In this document: piece after piece, positions 48,201 to 56,011 of the stretch | Layout of the letters: every line of letters starts with the position of its first letter | How positions within the stretch are numbered: position 1 is the stretch's first letter | NCBI GenBank assembly: GCA_001899445.1 | Contig: MPOA01000002.1 | Coordinates: forward strand, 62,001 to 126,000 | Direction of reading: 5' to 3' | Source: Candidatus Desulfopertinax cowenii | Lineage (GTDB): Bacteria > Bacillota > Desulfotomaculia > Desulfotomaculales > Desulforudaceae | Length of the DNA stretch: 64,000 bases | The notes under the pieces: model-generated | Seen by the model: only the letters and a program-made list of their open reading frames with translations | Database searches by the model: none | What the model was told of the DNA's origin: nothing | Translations under genes and position numbers: made by a program

Positions 48201-50258
48201 ATGATCTTTCCAGAAAATCCGAGCCGGGAAATCTTTGCGCTGGACATCGGCACCCGCACGATCATTGGTGTGGTGGGACTGCGGGAGGAAAACCGGTTCC
48301 GCATCCTGGCCCAGGCCCTGGCGGAACACGACTCCCGGGCGATGTTCGGTGGTCAGATCCACGACATCCCGCGGGTGGCCGGGGTGGTGTCCCGGGTAAA
48401 GGCCGAGCTGGAGGAAAAGGTCGGCTACCGGCTCACCGAGGTGGCCATCGCGGCCGCCGGCCGTTCCCTGCGGACCAGGAGATGCAGTTTCCAGAAACAG
48501 GTGGAAGAAAACGCCGAGATCGGGGACAACCTGATCCGCAGCCTGGAGCTGGCCGCCCTGCGCCAGGCCCAGGAGGAACTGAATGGAGACGTCGCCCACC
48601 AGGAATCCTATTACTGCGTTGGACACTATCCGGTCAGCTATTTCCTGGACGACCTCGTGGTCACCAACCTGCTGGGGCACCGGGGACGGACCATTGGGGT
48701 GGAGCTGATCGCCACCTTCCTGCCCGCCTCGGTGGTAAACAGCCTGTTTGCGGTGCTGCGCCGTGCTGAACTGGAGCCGGTGAGTCTCACCCTGGAGCCC
48801 ATCGCCGCCATGGAAGTGGCCATTCCGTCCGGAATGCGGCTTTTAAACCTGGCGCTGGTGGACATCGGTGCCGGAACCTCGGACATCGCCATCGCCCGGA
48901 ATGGCACCGTCGTCGCCTACGGGATGGTTCCGGTGGCCGGCGACGAGCTGACCGAAGCCATTGTTGAGGGCTGCCTGGTGGATTTCGATACGGCGGAAAG
49001 GATCAAGCGCTTGTTGGGCCAGCCCGGAGAAATCAGATACGCCGACATCCTCGGCGGGCAGCAAACGGCTTCCCAGTCGGAGATTTTGGCCGTGCTGGAC
49101 CCGGTGCTGGAGAAACTGGCCGACGACATCGGGGCGATGATCCTGGAGCTGAACGGCGGTCAGCCGCCCAAGTCGGTGATCTGCATCGGCGGCGGGGTGC
49201 AGGTGCCCGGCCTGACAGACAAGATCGCCGCCCGACTAGCGATTCCCGGAAAACTGGTGGGGATTCGCGGCCGCGAGATAATTCAGAACCTGGAAACACC
49301 CGCCGAGGACGATCTCGGCGGTCCGGCGGGGGTAACCGTCGTGGGCATCGGCGTTCTGGCTCTAGAAAAGATGGGCTATTCCTTCATCAACGTCACGGTC
49401 AACCGGGAGAAATACCGAGTGTTCAACACCCGGAGCCTCAACGTAGCCGCCGTCCTAGGCCAGGCCCGATTTGACCCCCAGCGCCTGGTTGCGCGTAACG
49501 GAAAGGATCTGTGCTTCAACCTCAACGGCAAGGAAGAACTGGTGCTGGGTGAACTCTCTCGTCCGGCCCTGGTGTACGTGAACGGCACCCGGGCCAACCT
49601 GCAGACTCCGGTCGGCGACGGCGATGAGATCGAGGTGGTGGAGGCGACCGACGGGCGGGACGCCCAGGCCTTCGTCAAGGATTACCTGTTGGACGAGTGG
49701 ACCGTACGGTTTACGGTGAACGGCCGGGAAATGACGGCTGGACCCGTATGCATCTTGAACGACCGCATCGTCTCGCCGGAGACCGAAATCAGGGACGGGG
49801 ACCGGCTGTATATCCAGAGAGAGCAGACGGTGGGCAGGCTAGCCAAAACCCTGGGATTTGATCTTGCGGCCTGCGAGGTGCTGGTAAACGGAACTCCGGT
49901 CGCGGAGAAACACCCGGTGAAAAACGGCGACGAAATCATTGTGATCCCGCTGGAGGACGGTGGCACCGTTTCCGTGCCAGGTGGCATCAAGGTGACCGTG
50001 AACGGGGAACCGGTTCACCTGGCGGGTGATCAGCATATCTTCGCCGACGTCCTGATTCACCTCGATCTGGACTCCACCCGGATGAGGGGTGTGCCGGTCT
50101 TGAGGCTGAACGGGAGACGGGCGGGCTATACCGACATTCTTAAGGACGGCGATGAAATTATCATTTCCTGGAACGATTCCACTAATTGCCGAGGTGAATC
50201 GGGCGGTTCCGGGCCCACCGGTGCAGGTTTTCGCCCGGGAGGCCCGAATACTTCTTGA
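48201..50258 (+). CDS. FtsA/PilM-like ATPase with C-terminal beta-grasp-like repeats
   Basis: A 685-aa protein. Residues 1-395 are an actin-fold ATPase of the FtsA/PilM group: phosphate motif FALDIGTRTIIGVVG, an SHS2/1C-like insert, phosphate 2 LALVDIGAGTSDIAIARNG and adenosine motif CIGGGVQVPG. After a linker, residues of about 420-670 show four units each ending in an N-G or N-D turn and a GDEI/GDRL strand (VNGTRANL...GDGDEIEV, LNDRIVSP...RDGDRLYI, VNGTPVAE...KNGDEIIV, LNGRRAGY...KDGDEIII), like ThiS/MoaD-type folds. No FtsZ gene is near and it lacks an obvious amphipathic tail. ATG 48201 has only weak RBS sequence. Confidence 0.82.
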   Translation: MIFPENPSREIFALDIGTRTIIGVVGLREENRFRILAQALAEHDSRAMFGGQIHDIPRVAGVVSRVKAELEEKVGYRLTEVAIAAAGRSLRTRRCSFQKQVEENAEIGDNLIRSLELAALRQAQEELNGDVAHQESYYCVGHYPVSYFLDDLVVTNLLGHRGRTIGVELIATFLPASVVNSLFAVLRRAELEPVSLTLEPIAAMEVAIPSGMRLLNLALVDIGAGTSDIAIARNGTVVAYGMVPVAGDELTEAIVEGCLVDFDTAERIKRLLGQPGEIRYADILGGQQTASQSEILAVLDPVLEKLADDIGAMILELNGGQPPKSVICIGGGVQVPGLTDKIAARLAIPGKLVGIRGREIIQNLETPAEDDLGGPAGVTVVGIGVLALEKMGYSFINVTVNREKYRVFNTRSLNVAAVLGQARFDPQRLVARNGKDLCFNLNGKEELVLGELSRPALVYVNGTRANLQTPVGDGDEIEVVEATDGRDAQAFVKDYLLDEWTVRFTVNGREMTAGPVCILNDRIVSPETEIRDGDRLYIQREQTVGRLAKTLGFDLAACEVLVNGTPVAEKHPVKNGDEIIVIPLEDGGTVSVPGGIKVTVNGEPVHLAGDQHIFADVLIHLDLDSTRMRGVPVLRLNGRRAGYTDILKDGDEIIISWNDSTNCRGESGGSGPTGAGFRPGGPNTS

Positions 50259-50292
50259 TGGTGTGCAGAACAAGGGGAGAGGATGAGGGACA

Positions 50293-51039
50293 TTGGCTAA
50301 TAAGAGGCGGGTCGCTTACACCGGGAGCCCGATCTTCGAGGCGCACGAAAAGTTCAGGTTCTCATGCCACGCGGGACTACCGTGTTACAACCAGTGCTGC
50401 CGGGATATTGACATTTTTCTTTCACCGTATGACGTCGTCCGGATGAAGAACCGACTGGGACTGACCTCCGGGGAATTCCTGAACACCTATACCACCCGGG
50501 TGACCAGCCGGAGCGGTTTGTATTTCGTGCGGCTGAACATGCGTGATGACGACCTGAAGTGTCACTTCGTCACGCCTAAAGGATGCGTGATCTATCCGGA
50601 CCGGCCCTGGGCCTGCCGGCTGGCACCCATCGACGTCAACGACCAGGGCGGCTACTTTTTTCTCTTCAGTGATTCCCAGTGTATGGGGATGAGAGAGACT
50701 ACCGAATGGACGGTGGAGACCTGGATGGAAGACCAGGGCATGTTGATTTACGAAGAGTTGGAAGCGGTGTTCCGGGAACTGCCGCCGCGCATCCGGTTCA
50801 CCGGGATGCCCACCCTGGACAGACACATCGCCGAAATGTACTTCATGGCCTGCTACGACGTCGACCGGTTCCGGAAGTTTATCTTCGAGAGCAAATTTCT
50901 CAGGGAGTACCAGGTTCCGGACGAGGTGGCCGAACGGATACGCACCGATGACGTGGAGTTGATGAAATACGGATTCGCGTGGCTTGCGGACGGGGTGGAC
51001 GTGGCCAAGACCATCGAACTCCGGGACCAAGTTTTCTGA
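50293..51039 (+). CDS. YkgJ family cysteine cluster protein
   Basis: A 248-aa protein with the YkgJ zinc/iron-chelating domain: CHAGLPCYNQCCRDIDIFLS near the N-terminus, then CHFVTPKGCVIYPDRPWACRLAPI, and a later cysteine in SDSQCMGM. The C-x5-C-x3-CC arrangement suggests a metal site. TTG at 50293 follows GAGGATGAGGG. Role unknown; it sits 34 nt after the FtsA-like gene and may share its transcript. Confidence 0.87.
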   Translation: MANKRRVAYTGSPIFEAHEKFRFSCHAGLPCYNQCCRDIDIFLSPYDVVRMKNRLGLTSGEFLNTYTTRVTSRSGLYFVRLNMRDDDLKCHFVTPKGCVIYPDRPWACRLAPIDVNDQGGYFFLFSDSQCMGMRETTEWTVETWMEDQGMLIYEELEAVFRELPPRIRFTGMPTLDRHIAEMYFMACYDVDRFRKFIFESKFLREYQVPDEVAERIRTDDVELMKYGFAWLADGVDVAKTIELRDQVF

Positions 51040-51263
51040 TCTTGCGCGCCGTCTTCCGGCCTTATAGGTATTTCCCCGGCACCAGGTATTTGGGCGCCTG
51101 GGCGATTACTGGTGCCCTGGTAAGTGTGCCCTGGGCCTTACGGACGGCGTCCAGGATATGTTTCAGGTCGTGGTGCGTAACCTTACGCAGTTTTGGGTTG
51201 TTAGTCAACACTCACTCATTGGGCGGGTTTCTTTGGGGTGCGTTTTCTGTAGGGGGATTGGGA

Positions 51264-51942
51264 TTGCGGTTGCCGGGTGAGCTGTCGGCTTTGTTGATTG
51301 CGGTAATGCTAGCGGGGCTCCTGGCCGCCGGATGCGGTGCCGAACCTGGGAGAGGGCTGGTCCGGTGGGCTGCGGGTGGAGGTGCCTGAGTACCACTCAC
51401 CCCACGACCTCAATGGAAACGGCGTGCCCACCTCGCTGGATATCGTGGCTGGTGCCCGGGGCGAGGTGGAAAAGCGCACTCGTTACAACGCCGCCTACTT
51501 CGCCGGTGGCTATCCCCCCGACGGCCAGGGGGCCTGCACCGATATCATCTGGATCGCCCTGCAGCACGCCGGGTACGACCTGAAAGCGGCGCTTGACGCC
51601 GACATTGCCGCTTTCCCGGAGGATTACCCGCAGGCGTTCCCGCCCGATCCAAACATCGACTTCCGCCGGGTGTCAAACCAGGTGGTCTTCTTTAAAAAGT
51701 ACGGTGTCAGCCTGACTACCGAGGTCAGGCCCGGCGACGTAGAAAATCTCCTAAAATGGCAGGCGGGAGATATCGTGGTATTCGGCCCGCCCTACGAACA
51801 TATCGGGATTATCTCGGACCGGCGCCAGGCCGACGGGGTACCCCTGGTGATCCACAACGGGGGTCCGGTGGCCAGCGAGAGCGATGCTTTGCGCCGCTGG
51901 CCCAGCCCGGTCACCCATCACTTCCGCTTCCCGCCGTGGTAA
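51264..51942 (+). pseudogene. DUF1287 lipoprotein, frameshifted
   Basis: From TTG 51264 (6 nt after AGGGGGA) one frame encodes a lipoprotein signal peptide, RLPGELSALLIAVMLAGLLAAGC. The DUF1287 domain (LNGNGVPTSLDIVAGARGEVEK, CTDIIWIALQHAGYDLKAALDAD, WQAGDIVVFGPPYEHIGIISD, HNGG) lies in the next frame from 51337 to 51942. The shift falls near CTGGGAGAGGGC (51346-51357). Either the gene is broken, the sequence has one base too many, or only the domain is made from GTG 51337 without export. The fragment 51040-51263 upstream has nothing I recognise. Confidence 0.7.
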
Positions 51943-51958
51943 GCTATTTAGAATAGCT
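51942..51958. terminator. Small hairpin between convergent genes
   Basis: AGCTATT and AATAGCT form a perfect 7-bp stem with loop TAG, directly after the DUF1287 stop and 25 nt before the end of the opposing selenoprotein gene. No T-run follows on either strand, so it is a weak terminator candidate. Confidence 0.3.
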
Positions 51959-51982
51959 AACAAACACTACAGTTCTGACAGC

Positions 51983-52567
51983 TTACAGTGCCGGACCGAT
52001 AAGGTTTTCGGCCAGATAGAGGGTGTCCGCAAAGTGTTTGGGGCCCCAACCAACCGAACTGTGTTTTACTTTCCCCTCCCGGTCCAGGAAGACGCTCGTG
52101 GGGAGGCCCTGGACCTGGTACAGCCGGTGCACCTGCCAGTCGGGGTCCAAGAGCGCGGTTGCGGCCAGGTTGTGTTGTTTAATGAAGGATTCTAGCCGGT
52201 CCGGACGGTCGCTTGAAACCAGGACCACGTCCAGTCCCCGCTCCCGCCATTCGGCCATGTAGGGCTGCAACTGCAGCGCCTCGTCAACGCAAGGCCCTCA
52301 CCCCATAGAGAAAAACAGCATCAGCACCGCCCGGCCTTCGAAGTCGCCCGGCACGGTTACCTCCCCGCCGGCTAGGGCCGGCAGGCGGAACGCCGGTGCC
52401 GGTTGGCCCGGTTCCGGCCAGTCCAGGGGCGGTTTCAGTTCCGACTCGGACCCGGCCGGCGCTGGCGGTTCCTTGGCGCCGGGGGCTGGGTCGCGCGAAC
52501 CGCACGCTGCTCCCAGGAATAACAGGCTCAGCAGGGCGACGGCTACCAGCAGGCTGCGAAAACTCAC
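51983..52567 (-). CDS. TlpA-like thioredoxin lipoprotein, probable selenoprotein
   Basis: One frame runs from GTG 52567 to 51983, interrupted only by TGA at 52300-52298. Before it: a signal peptide and lipobox (LLSLLFLGAACGS), a Pro/Ala-rich linker and PAFRLPALAGGEV with GRAVLMLFFSMG. After it: GPCVDEALQLQPYMAEW, VVLVSSDRP and GLPTSVFLDREGKV, the rest of a TlpA/AhpC-like fold. TGA thus takes the first Cys position of CGPC (U90-G-P-C93). A stem-loop follows 20 nt later. Selenocysteine insertion explains all of this; a nonsense mutation is the alternative. GTG follows GGGGTGA. It is last of a three-gene redox module. Confidence 0.82.
52264..52277 (-). promoter_or_regulatory. Candidate bacterial SECIS hairpin
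   Basis: In the mRNA, 20 nt after the UGA, GCUGC pairs with GCAGC around the tetraloop AGUU; outside, G-C and G-U pairs continue after a C-C mismatch. A G within the first two loop bases and a loop 16-37 nt from the UGA are the published properties of bacterial SECIS elements, and both hold here. Confidence 0.6.
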
Positions 52568-52641
52568 GATGTCACCCCCTTGGATGATGGTATTGAAACC
52601 CTTGGTTTTGTTCTTTGAAAACTTAACAGTGCCCGGTCTCG

Positions 52642-53550
52642 TCAGTTGTTTAAGCGGCATTTAACCGCGGCCCGCGGTTTAGACCGCTCGGTGTCCACAG
52701 GCTGGTCCTGCGGCGCTGGCCGGGCGGTGAAGGCCAGCGCCGCCGTGGGGCAGGCCCGGACGCATTCCAGGCAGCGGACGCACTCCGGGTGGTTCGGCGA
52801 CCGGTCCACCGCCAGCTGGAGCGGGCAGGCCTCTCGGCAGGTGTGGCACTGCCGGCAGCGGCCGGCATCATGCCGGATCCGCCATAGACTCACCGGGTTG
52901 AACAAGCCGTAGAAAGCGCCCAGGGGACAGGCCGTCCGGCAGAAAGGTCGATACACGAACCGCATGGCCACCAGAAAGGCGGCCAACACCGCCACTTTCC
53001 AGATAAACAGCGGTCCCATCAGCGCCCGGAGCGCCGGGTCCCGGAGGCCCACCAGCAGCCCCGCTTCCAGCGTCCCCGCCGGGCAAACGTAGGTGCAGAA
53101 ATAGGGGGCACCCAGCCCGGTGCTGCTGTTGATCAGGAGCACGGGCAGGAACAGGACGGCGGCCAGCATCAGGTACTTGATCCAGAGCAGCGGCCGGGGC
53201 ACCGGCAGCCGGCAGACACGGGGGCGGGCCAGCACCTCCTGGAGCAAGCCGAACGGGCACAGCCAGCCGCACACCAGGCGCCCGCCGAGCGCGCCGGCCG
53301 TGGTCACCACCCCAGCCACGTACAGGGACACGCTGTGGCCGGACATGGCCAGCATGACCTGATAGGAGCCAACCGGGCAGGCGCCCAGGGCGCCCGGACA
53401 GGAATAGCAGTTGAGAAAGGGGACGCAGACCTGTTTGACCGGACCCTGGTAGATCCGCCCCTCGGCGAACCCGGTCAAATGGGCGTTGGCGGCCAGCGCA
53501 GCGGCGAACTGCACCAGGCGCCGCCGCGGGTTTAACGGATGCCGATGCAT
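52642..53550 (-). CDS. Polyferredoxin-like 4Fe-4S membrane protein (NapH/NosR type)
   Basis: A 302-aa membrane protein with several helices and cysteine clusters on both faces: CVPFLNCYSCPGALGACPVG and CGWLCPFG, then CTYVCPAGTLE, CRTACPLGAFYG and two C-terminal ferredoxin motifs CRQCHTCREACP and CVRCLECVRACP. It could move electrons across the membrane to the lipoprotein encoded downstream. ATG at 53550 (MHRHPLNPRRRLVQF) overlaps the preceding miniprotein gene by 19 nt. No good RBS is visible, suggesting coupling. Confidence 0.88.
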   Translation of the reverse strand: MHRHPLNPRRRLVQFAAALAANAHLTGFAEGRIYQGPVKQVCVPFLNCYSCPGALGACPVGSYQVMLAMSGHSVSLYVAGVVTTAGALGGRLVCGWLCPFGLLQEVLARPRVCRLPVPRPLLWIKYLMLAAVLFLPVLLINSSTGLGAPYFCTYVCPAGTLEAGLLVGLRDPALRALMGPLFIWKVAVLAAFLVAMRFVYRPFCRTACPLGAFYGLFNPVSLWRIRHDAGRCRQCHTCREACPLQLAVDRSPNHPECVRCLECVRACPTAALAFTARPAPQDQPVDTERSKPRAAVKCRLNN

Positions 53551-53672
53551 TCCAGGCAAATCATCACGGCTTTCTGCATCACGTCCGCTGCCTCGCCGCG
53601 GGCCAGGCCGGCCAGAAGCATGCAAATTCCGGCGGCAGCCAGGCCATAGGAGATCCAGCGCTGGTCTTTCAC
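53532..53672 (-). CDS. CD1871A family CxxC miniprotein
   Basis: A 46-aa protein: VKDQRWISYGLAAAGICMLLAG forms one membrane helix, and the C-terminus has MQKAVMICLECIGIR with the CLEC (CxxC) motif that defines this family. GTG at 53672 follows GGTGGAG. It is immediately followed, with overlap, by the 4Fe-4S membrane protein gene. The family is usually found beside such proteins, which supports the call. Confidence 0.82.
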   Translation of the reverse strand: MKDQRWISYGLAAAGICMLLAGLARGEAADVMQKAVMICLECIGIR

Positions 53673-53893
53673 GCCCACTCCACCTTTCACCGGCTATAGG
53701 CTATATTTAACCTTGTGGTCCGAAACTCCTCCTGCGGCCCCCACGGTAATTCTGGTAATTCTTAAAGTACAGGTGTGCTTACATGGCTTAATTAAAATGT
53801 TTGATTACAGGTGCAAGTGAACCTTAAAGTCCGGCGAAACCCACGTCCTGTTCGACCCGAATGAGCACGGCAAGTCTACCTTGTAACCCGGGG
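53673..53893. other. Intergenic region upstream of the redox module
   Basis: About 220 nt without a recognisable gene. AT-rich words near 53700 and 53790 could contain a leftward promoter for the redox module, but I found no convincing -35/-10 pair. Confidence 0.4.
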
Positions 53894-54676
53894 TTATAAC
53901 TTGCGGGGGAGGGAGACGGTGAAACGCGTACCGGTGCCCTCGCGGCTTCGTACGGTGATTGTACCCCCGTGCTCGCTGACCAGCTGGTGGCAGATGAACA
54001 GTCCCAGCCCGGTACCCGTTTTCTTGGTGCTGAAAAACGGTGTTCCGATGTTTTTCAAAACGTTTTCCGGGATACCGCAGCCGGTGTCCTCGATGTTGAC
54101 CCGGATGGTCCGGTCGGCGGAGACCGTCGATACGGTCAGCACTCGCGGCCGGTCCTGGTATTCCATGGCCTCGATCGCGTTGTTGATGAGGTTGAGCAGA
54201 ACCTGCTTGATTTTGTCCCGGTCAATCAGCACGGTGGGAATCTCCCGGAGGTGTTTCCGCACTTCGACCCGGCTGAGGAAACAGCGGCTGTCGACCAAGG
54301 CGAGGGTCTCCCGGACCAGTACGTTCAGATCAACCTCGACGATTTGGGGGGCGTGAGGCCGGGCCATCCTCACGAACTCGCCGATCAAGTTGTTCATGCG
54401 GTCGACTTCGTGAACCAGGACCTTCAAGTAACCCCGGCTCTTTTCGTCGGTCACCAGGCCGTCGAGCAGCTGGCAGAATCCCCTGATACTCGCCAGTGGG
54501 TTGCGGATCTCGTGGGCCAGCCCGGCGGCCAGTTGGCCGAGAACGGCCAGCCTTTCCTGCCGGGCGAGGGCTTCATGCTGCTCGTTCAGCCGGGTGGCGT
54601 ATTCGGCCAGCGGGCAATGCTGCCGATCGCCGCAGTAGGCCGTTCCTTGCGGCGGAACCAGGTTGTCTGGTCGCAT
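53894..54676 (-). CDS. Soluble sensor histidine kinase
   Basis: A 260-aa kinase: a short N-terminal segment with cysteines (TAYCGDRQHCPLAEY), HisKA H-box LAAGLAHEIRNPLASIRG, then HATPase with N-box LINNAIEAM, G1 DTGCGIPENVL and G2 GTGLGLFICHQL. No transmembrane or PAS domain. This layout resembles orphan kinases of the KinB/Spo0 phosphorelay type, but no partner regulator is adjacent. ATG at 54676 lies 7 nt after AAGGAGTG. Confidence 0.88.
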   Translation of the reverse strand: MRPDNLVPPQGTAYCGDRQHCPLAEYATRLNEQHEALARQERLAVLGQLAAGLAHEIRNPLASIRGFCQLLDGLVTDEKSRGYLKVLVHEVDRMNNLIGEFVRMARPHAPQIVEVDLNVLVRETLALVDSRCFLSRVEVRKHLREIPTVLIDRDKIKQVLLNLINNAIEAMEYQDRPRVLTVSTVSADRTIRVNIEDTGCGIPENVLKNIGTPFFSTKKTGTGLGLFICHQLVSEHGGTITVRSREGTGTRFTVSLPRKL

Positions 54677-55074
54677 ACCGTCCACTCCTTTGCCAGACGC
54701 TGGACCTTAGATGCTATTGACCGGCCATAGGTAGCCTCCCGGGATACAAAACCGACCGTAGTGGTGTGGGCAACGTCCAAAAGACCCGGGTTCAGGGAGG
54801 CCTAGTCGCGGACGCAAATACCATTTATTTCATGTTAAGGTGTTTCTTGAATTCGCGGTTGGCCGGTATTATCCTTCAGGGACACAGAAAATTCAATTAA
54901 CCAACCGGGCCGCGCTTCTTTAATCATTTCCCACAATATGTCAACCCGGCCGGTGATGCGGTATAATAGGGCTATACTCAATGGAATGACCACACCCAAG
55001 CCCAAAAACGCACCCCCGAGGTGCTGCGGCATAAAGGGCTGTCTTAACCAAGAATTCAGGGCGGGTGATGTCGC
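54677..55074. other. 398-nt intergenic region with a possible promoter
   Basis: No gene is supported. TATAAT at 54961-54966 on the plus strand, without a good -35, could drive the DUF218 gene about 110 nt downstream. A minus-strand frame (54835-55032) with a hydrophobic segment exists but lacks a ribosome-binding site. Confidence 0.4.
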
Positions 55075-55770
55075 TTGGCCGGAAGCAGGAAGAAGCGGAA
55101 ACGGGTGGAACCGGAGCCCGAGGCGCTGGTTGCCCCGGGCCGGTGCGCGGTGTGGAAGCGACGGTTTAAGGCGTTTATCGTCATTGCGGTCGTATTGGCC
55201 GCCGCCGTCTGGTGGTCGCTGCCCCATATCGGCCTCTTTCTGGTGGTGGCCGACGAGCCGCAGCCGGCCGAAGTGCTGCTGGTGCTCTCCGGAGACCGGG
55301 GAGAACGAATGGAGTATGCCTTCAGCCTTTACGAGGCGGGACTGGCCGATCTGTTCATCCTGAGCGGTGGACCCCTGTACGCCGATTTGAGCGAGGCCGA
55401 CCTGTTACGCCGGCACGCCGGGATTTTGGGGGTGCCGGACGAAAAGATCATCTTGGAGTCCAGGGCGGCCAACACCTACCAAAACGCCCTGTACACCAGG
55501 GAGTTGATGGAGCTCTACGGTCTGGAGTCGGCCCTGGTTGTCTCCTCGCCCTACCACATGCGCCGGGTCCGAGTGTTGTTCGACGAGGTGTACGCCGGTA
55601 GCGGCATTGAGCTGTTTTTCGTTCCGGTGGCCAACTCCTGGTTTGACCCCGAGTGCTGGTGGGAGACTTCCCAGGGTCGTAGGCTGGTATTCAGTGAATA
55701 CGCCAAACTGGCCTTTTTGCTGCTGCCCGAGCGCTGGCGTTCCTACTACTACGCCGGGCGGGCGGATTAA
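55075..55770 (+). CDS. YdcF/SanA-like DUF218 membrane protein
   Basis: A 231-aa protein with a basic N-terminus, one transmembrane helix (about 31-49: FIVIAVVLAAAVWWSLPHI) and a DUF218 domain: VLLVLSGDRGERMEYAFSLY, FILSGGPLYADLSEA, ILESRAANTYQNALYTRELM and VVSSPYHMRRVRVLF. Relatives function in envelope or polysaccharide maintenance; the activity is not known. TTG at 55075 follows GGGTGAT. Confidence 0.87.
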   Translation: MAGSRKKRKRVEPEPEALVAPGRCAVWKRRFKAFIVIAVVLAAAVWWSLPHIGLFLVVADEPQPAEVLLVLSGDRGERMEYAFSLYEAGLADLFILSGGPLYADLSEADLLRRHAGILGVPDEKIILESRAANTYQNALYTRELMELYGLESALVVSSPYHMRRVRVLFDEVYAGSGIELFFVPVANSWFDPECWWETSQGRRLVFSEYAKLAFLLLPERWRSYYYAGRAD

Positions 55771-56011
55771 CTGCTGGCCGGTTCTGGCAGGAGGCCCAGA
55801 ATTTTATGGCCCCCGGGCCTGGGCAAAGGTGATTTACGGATAGGCGGCCCTGTAGTATTATAGGAAAACAAGGGAAAAACGGCAGAAAACACTCGGAATA
55901 CAGAATCCAAAATACCGAATTCAAAAATCCGGGCGCAAATATGCGCTTCCGCCTGCCGAATCGTTGAAACCCGAGATTGTCGTGATCTGTACACAGGGGA
56001 GAGTAAGTTGG

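Noticed and set aside
54835-55032. 65-codon minus-strand frame with a hydrophobic segment
   Set aside because: No ribosome-binding site, no family similarity, and it lies under a plus-strand TATAAT; kept only as an intergenic note.
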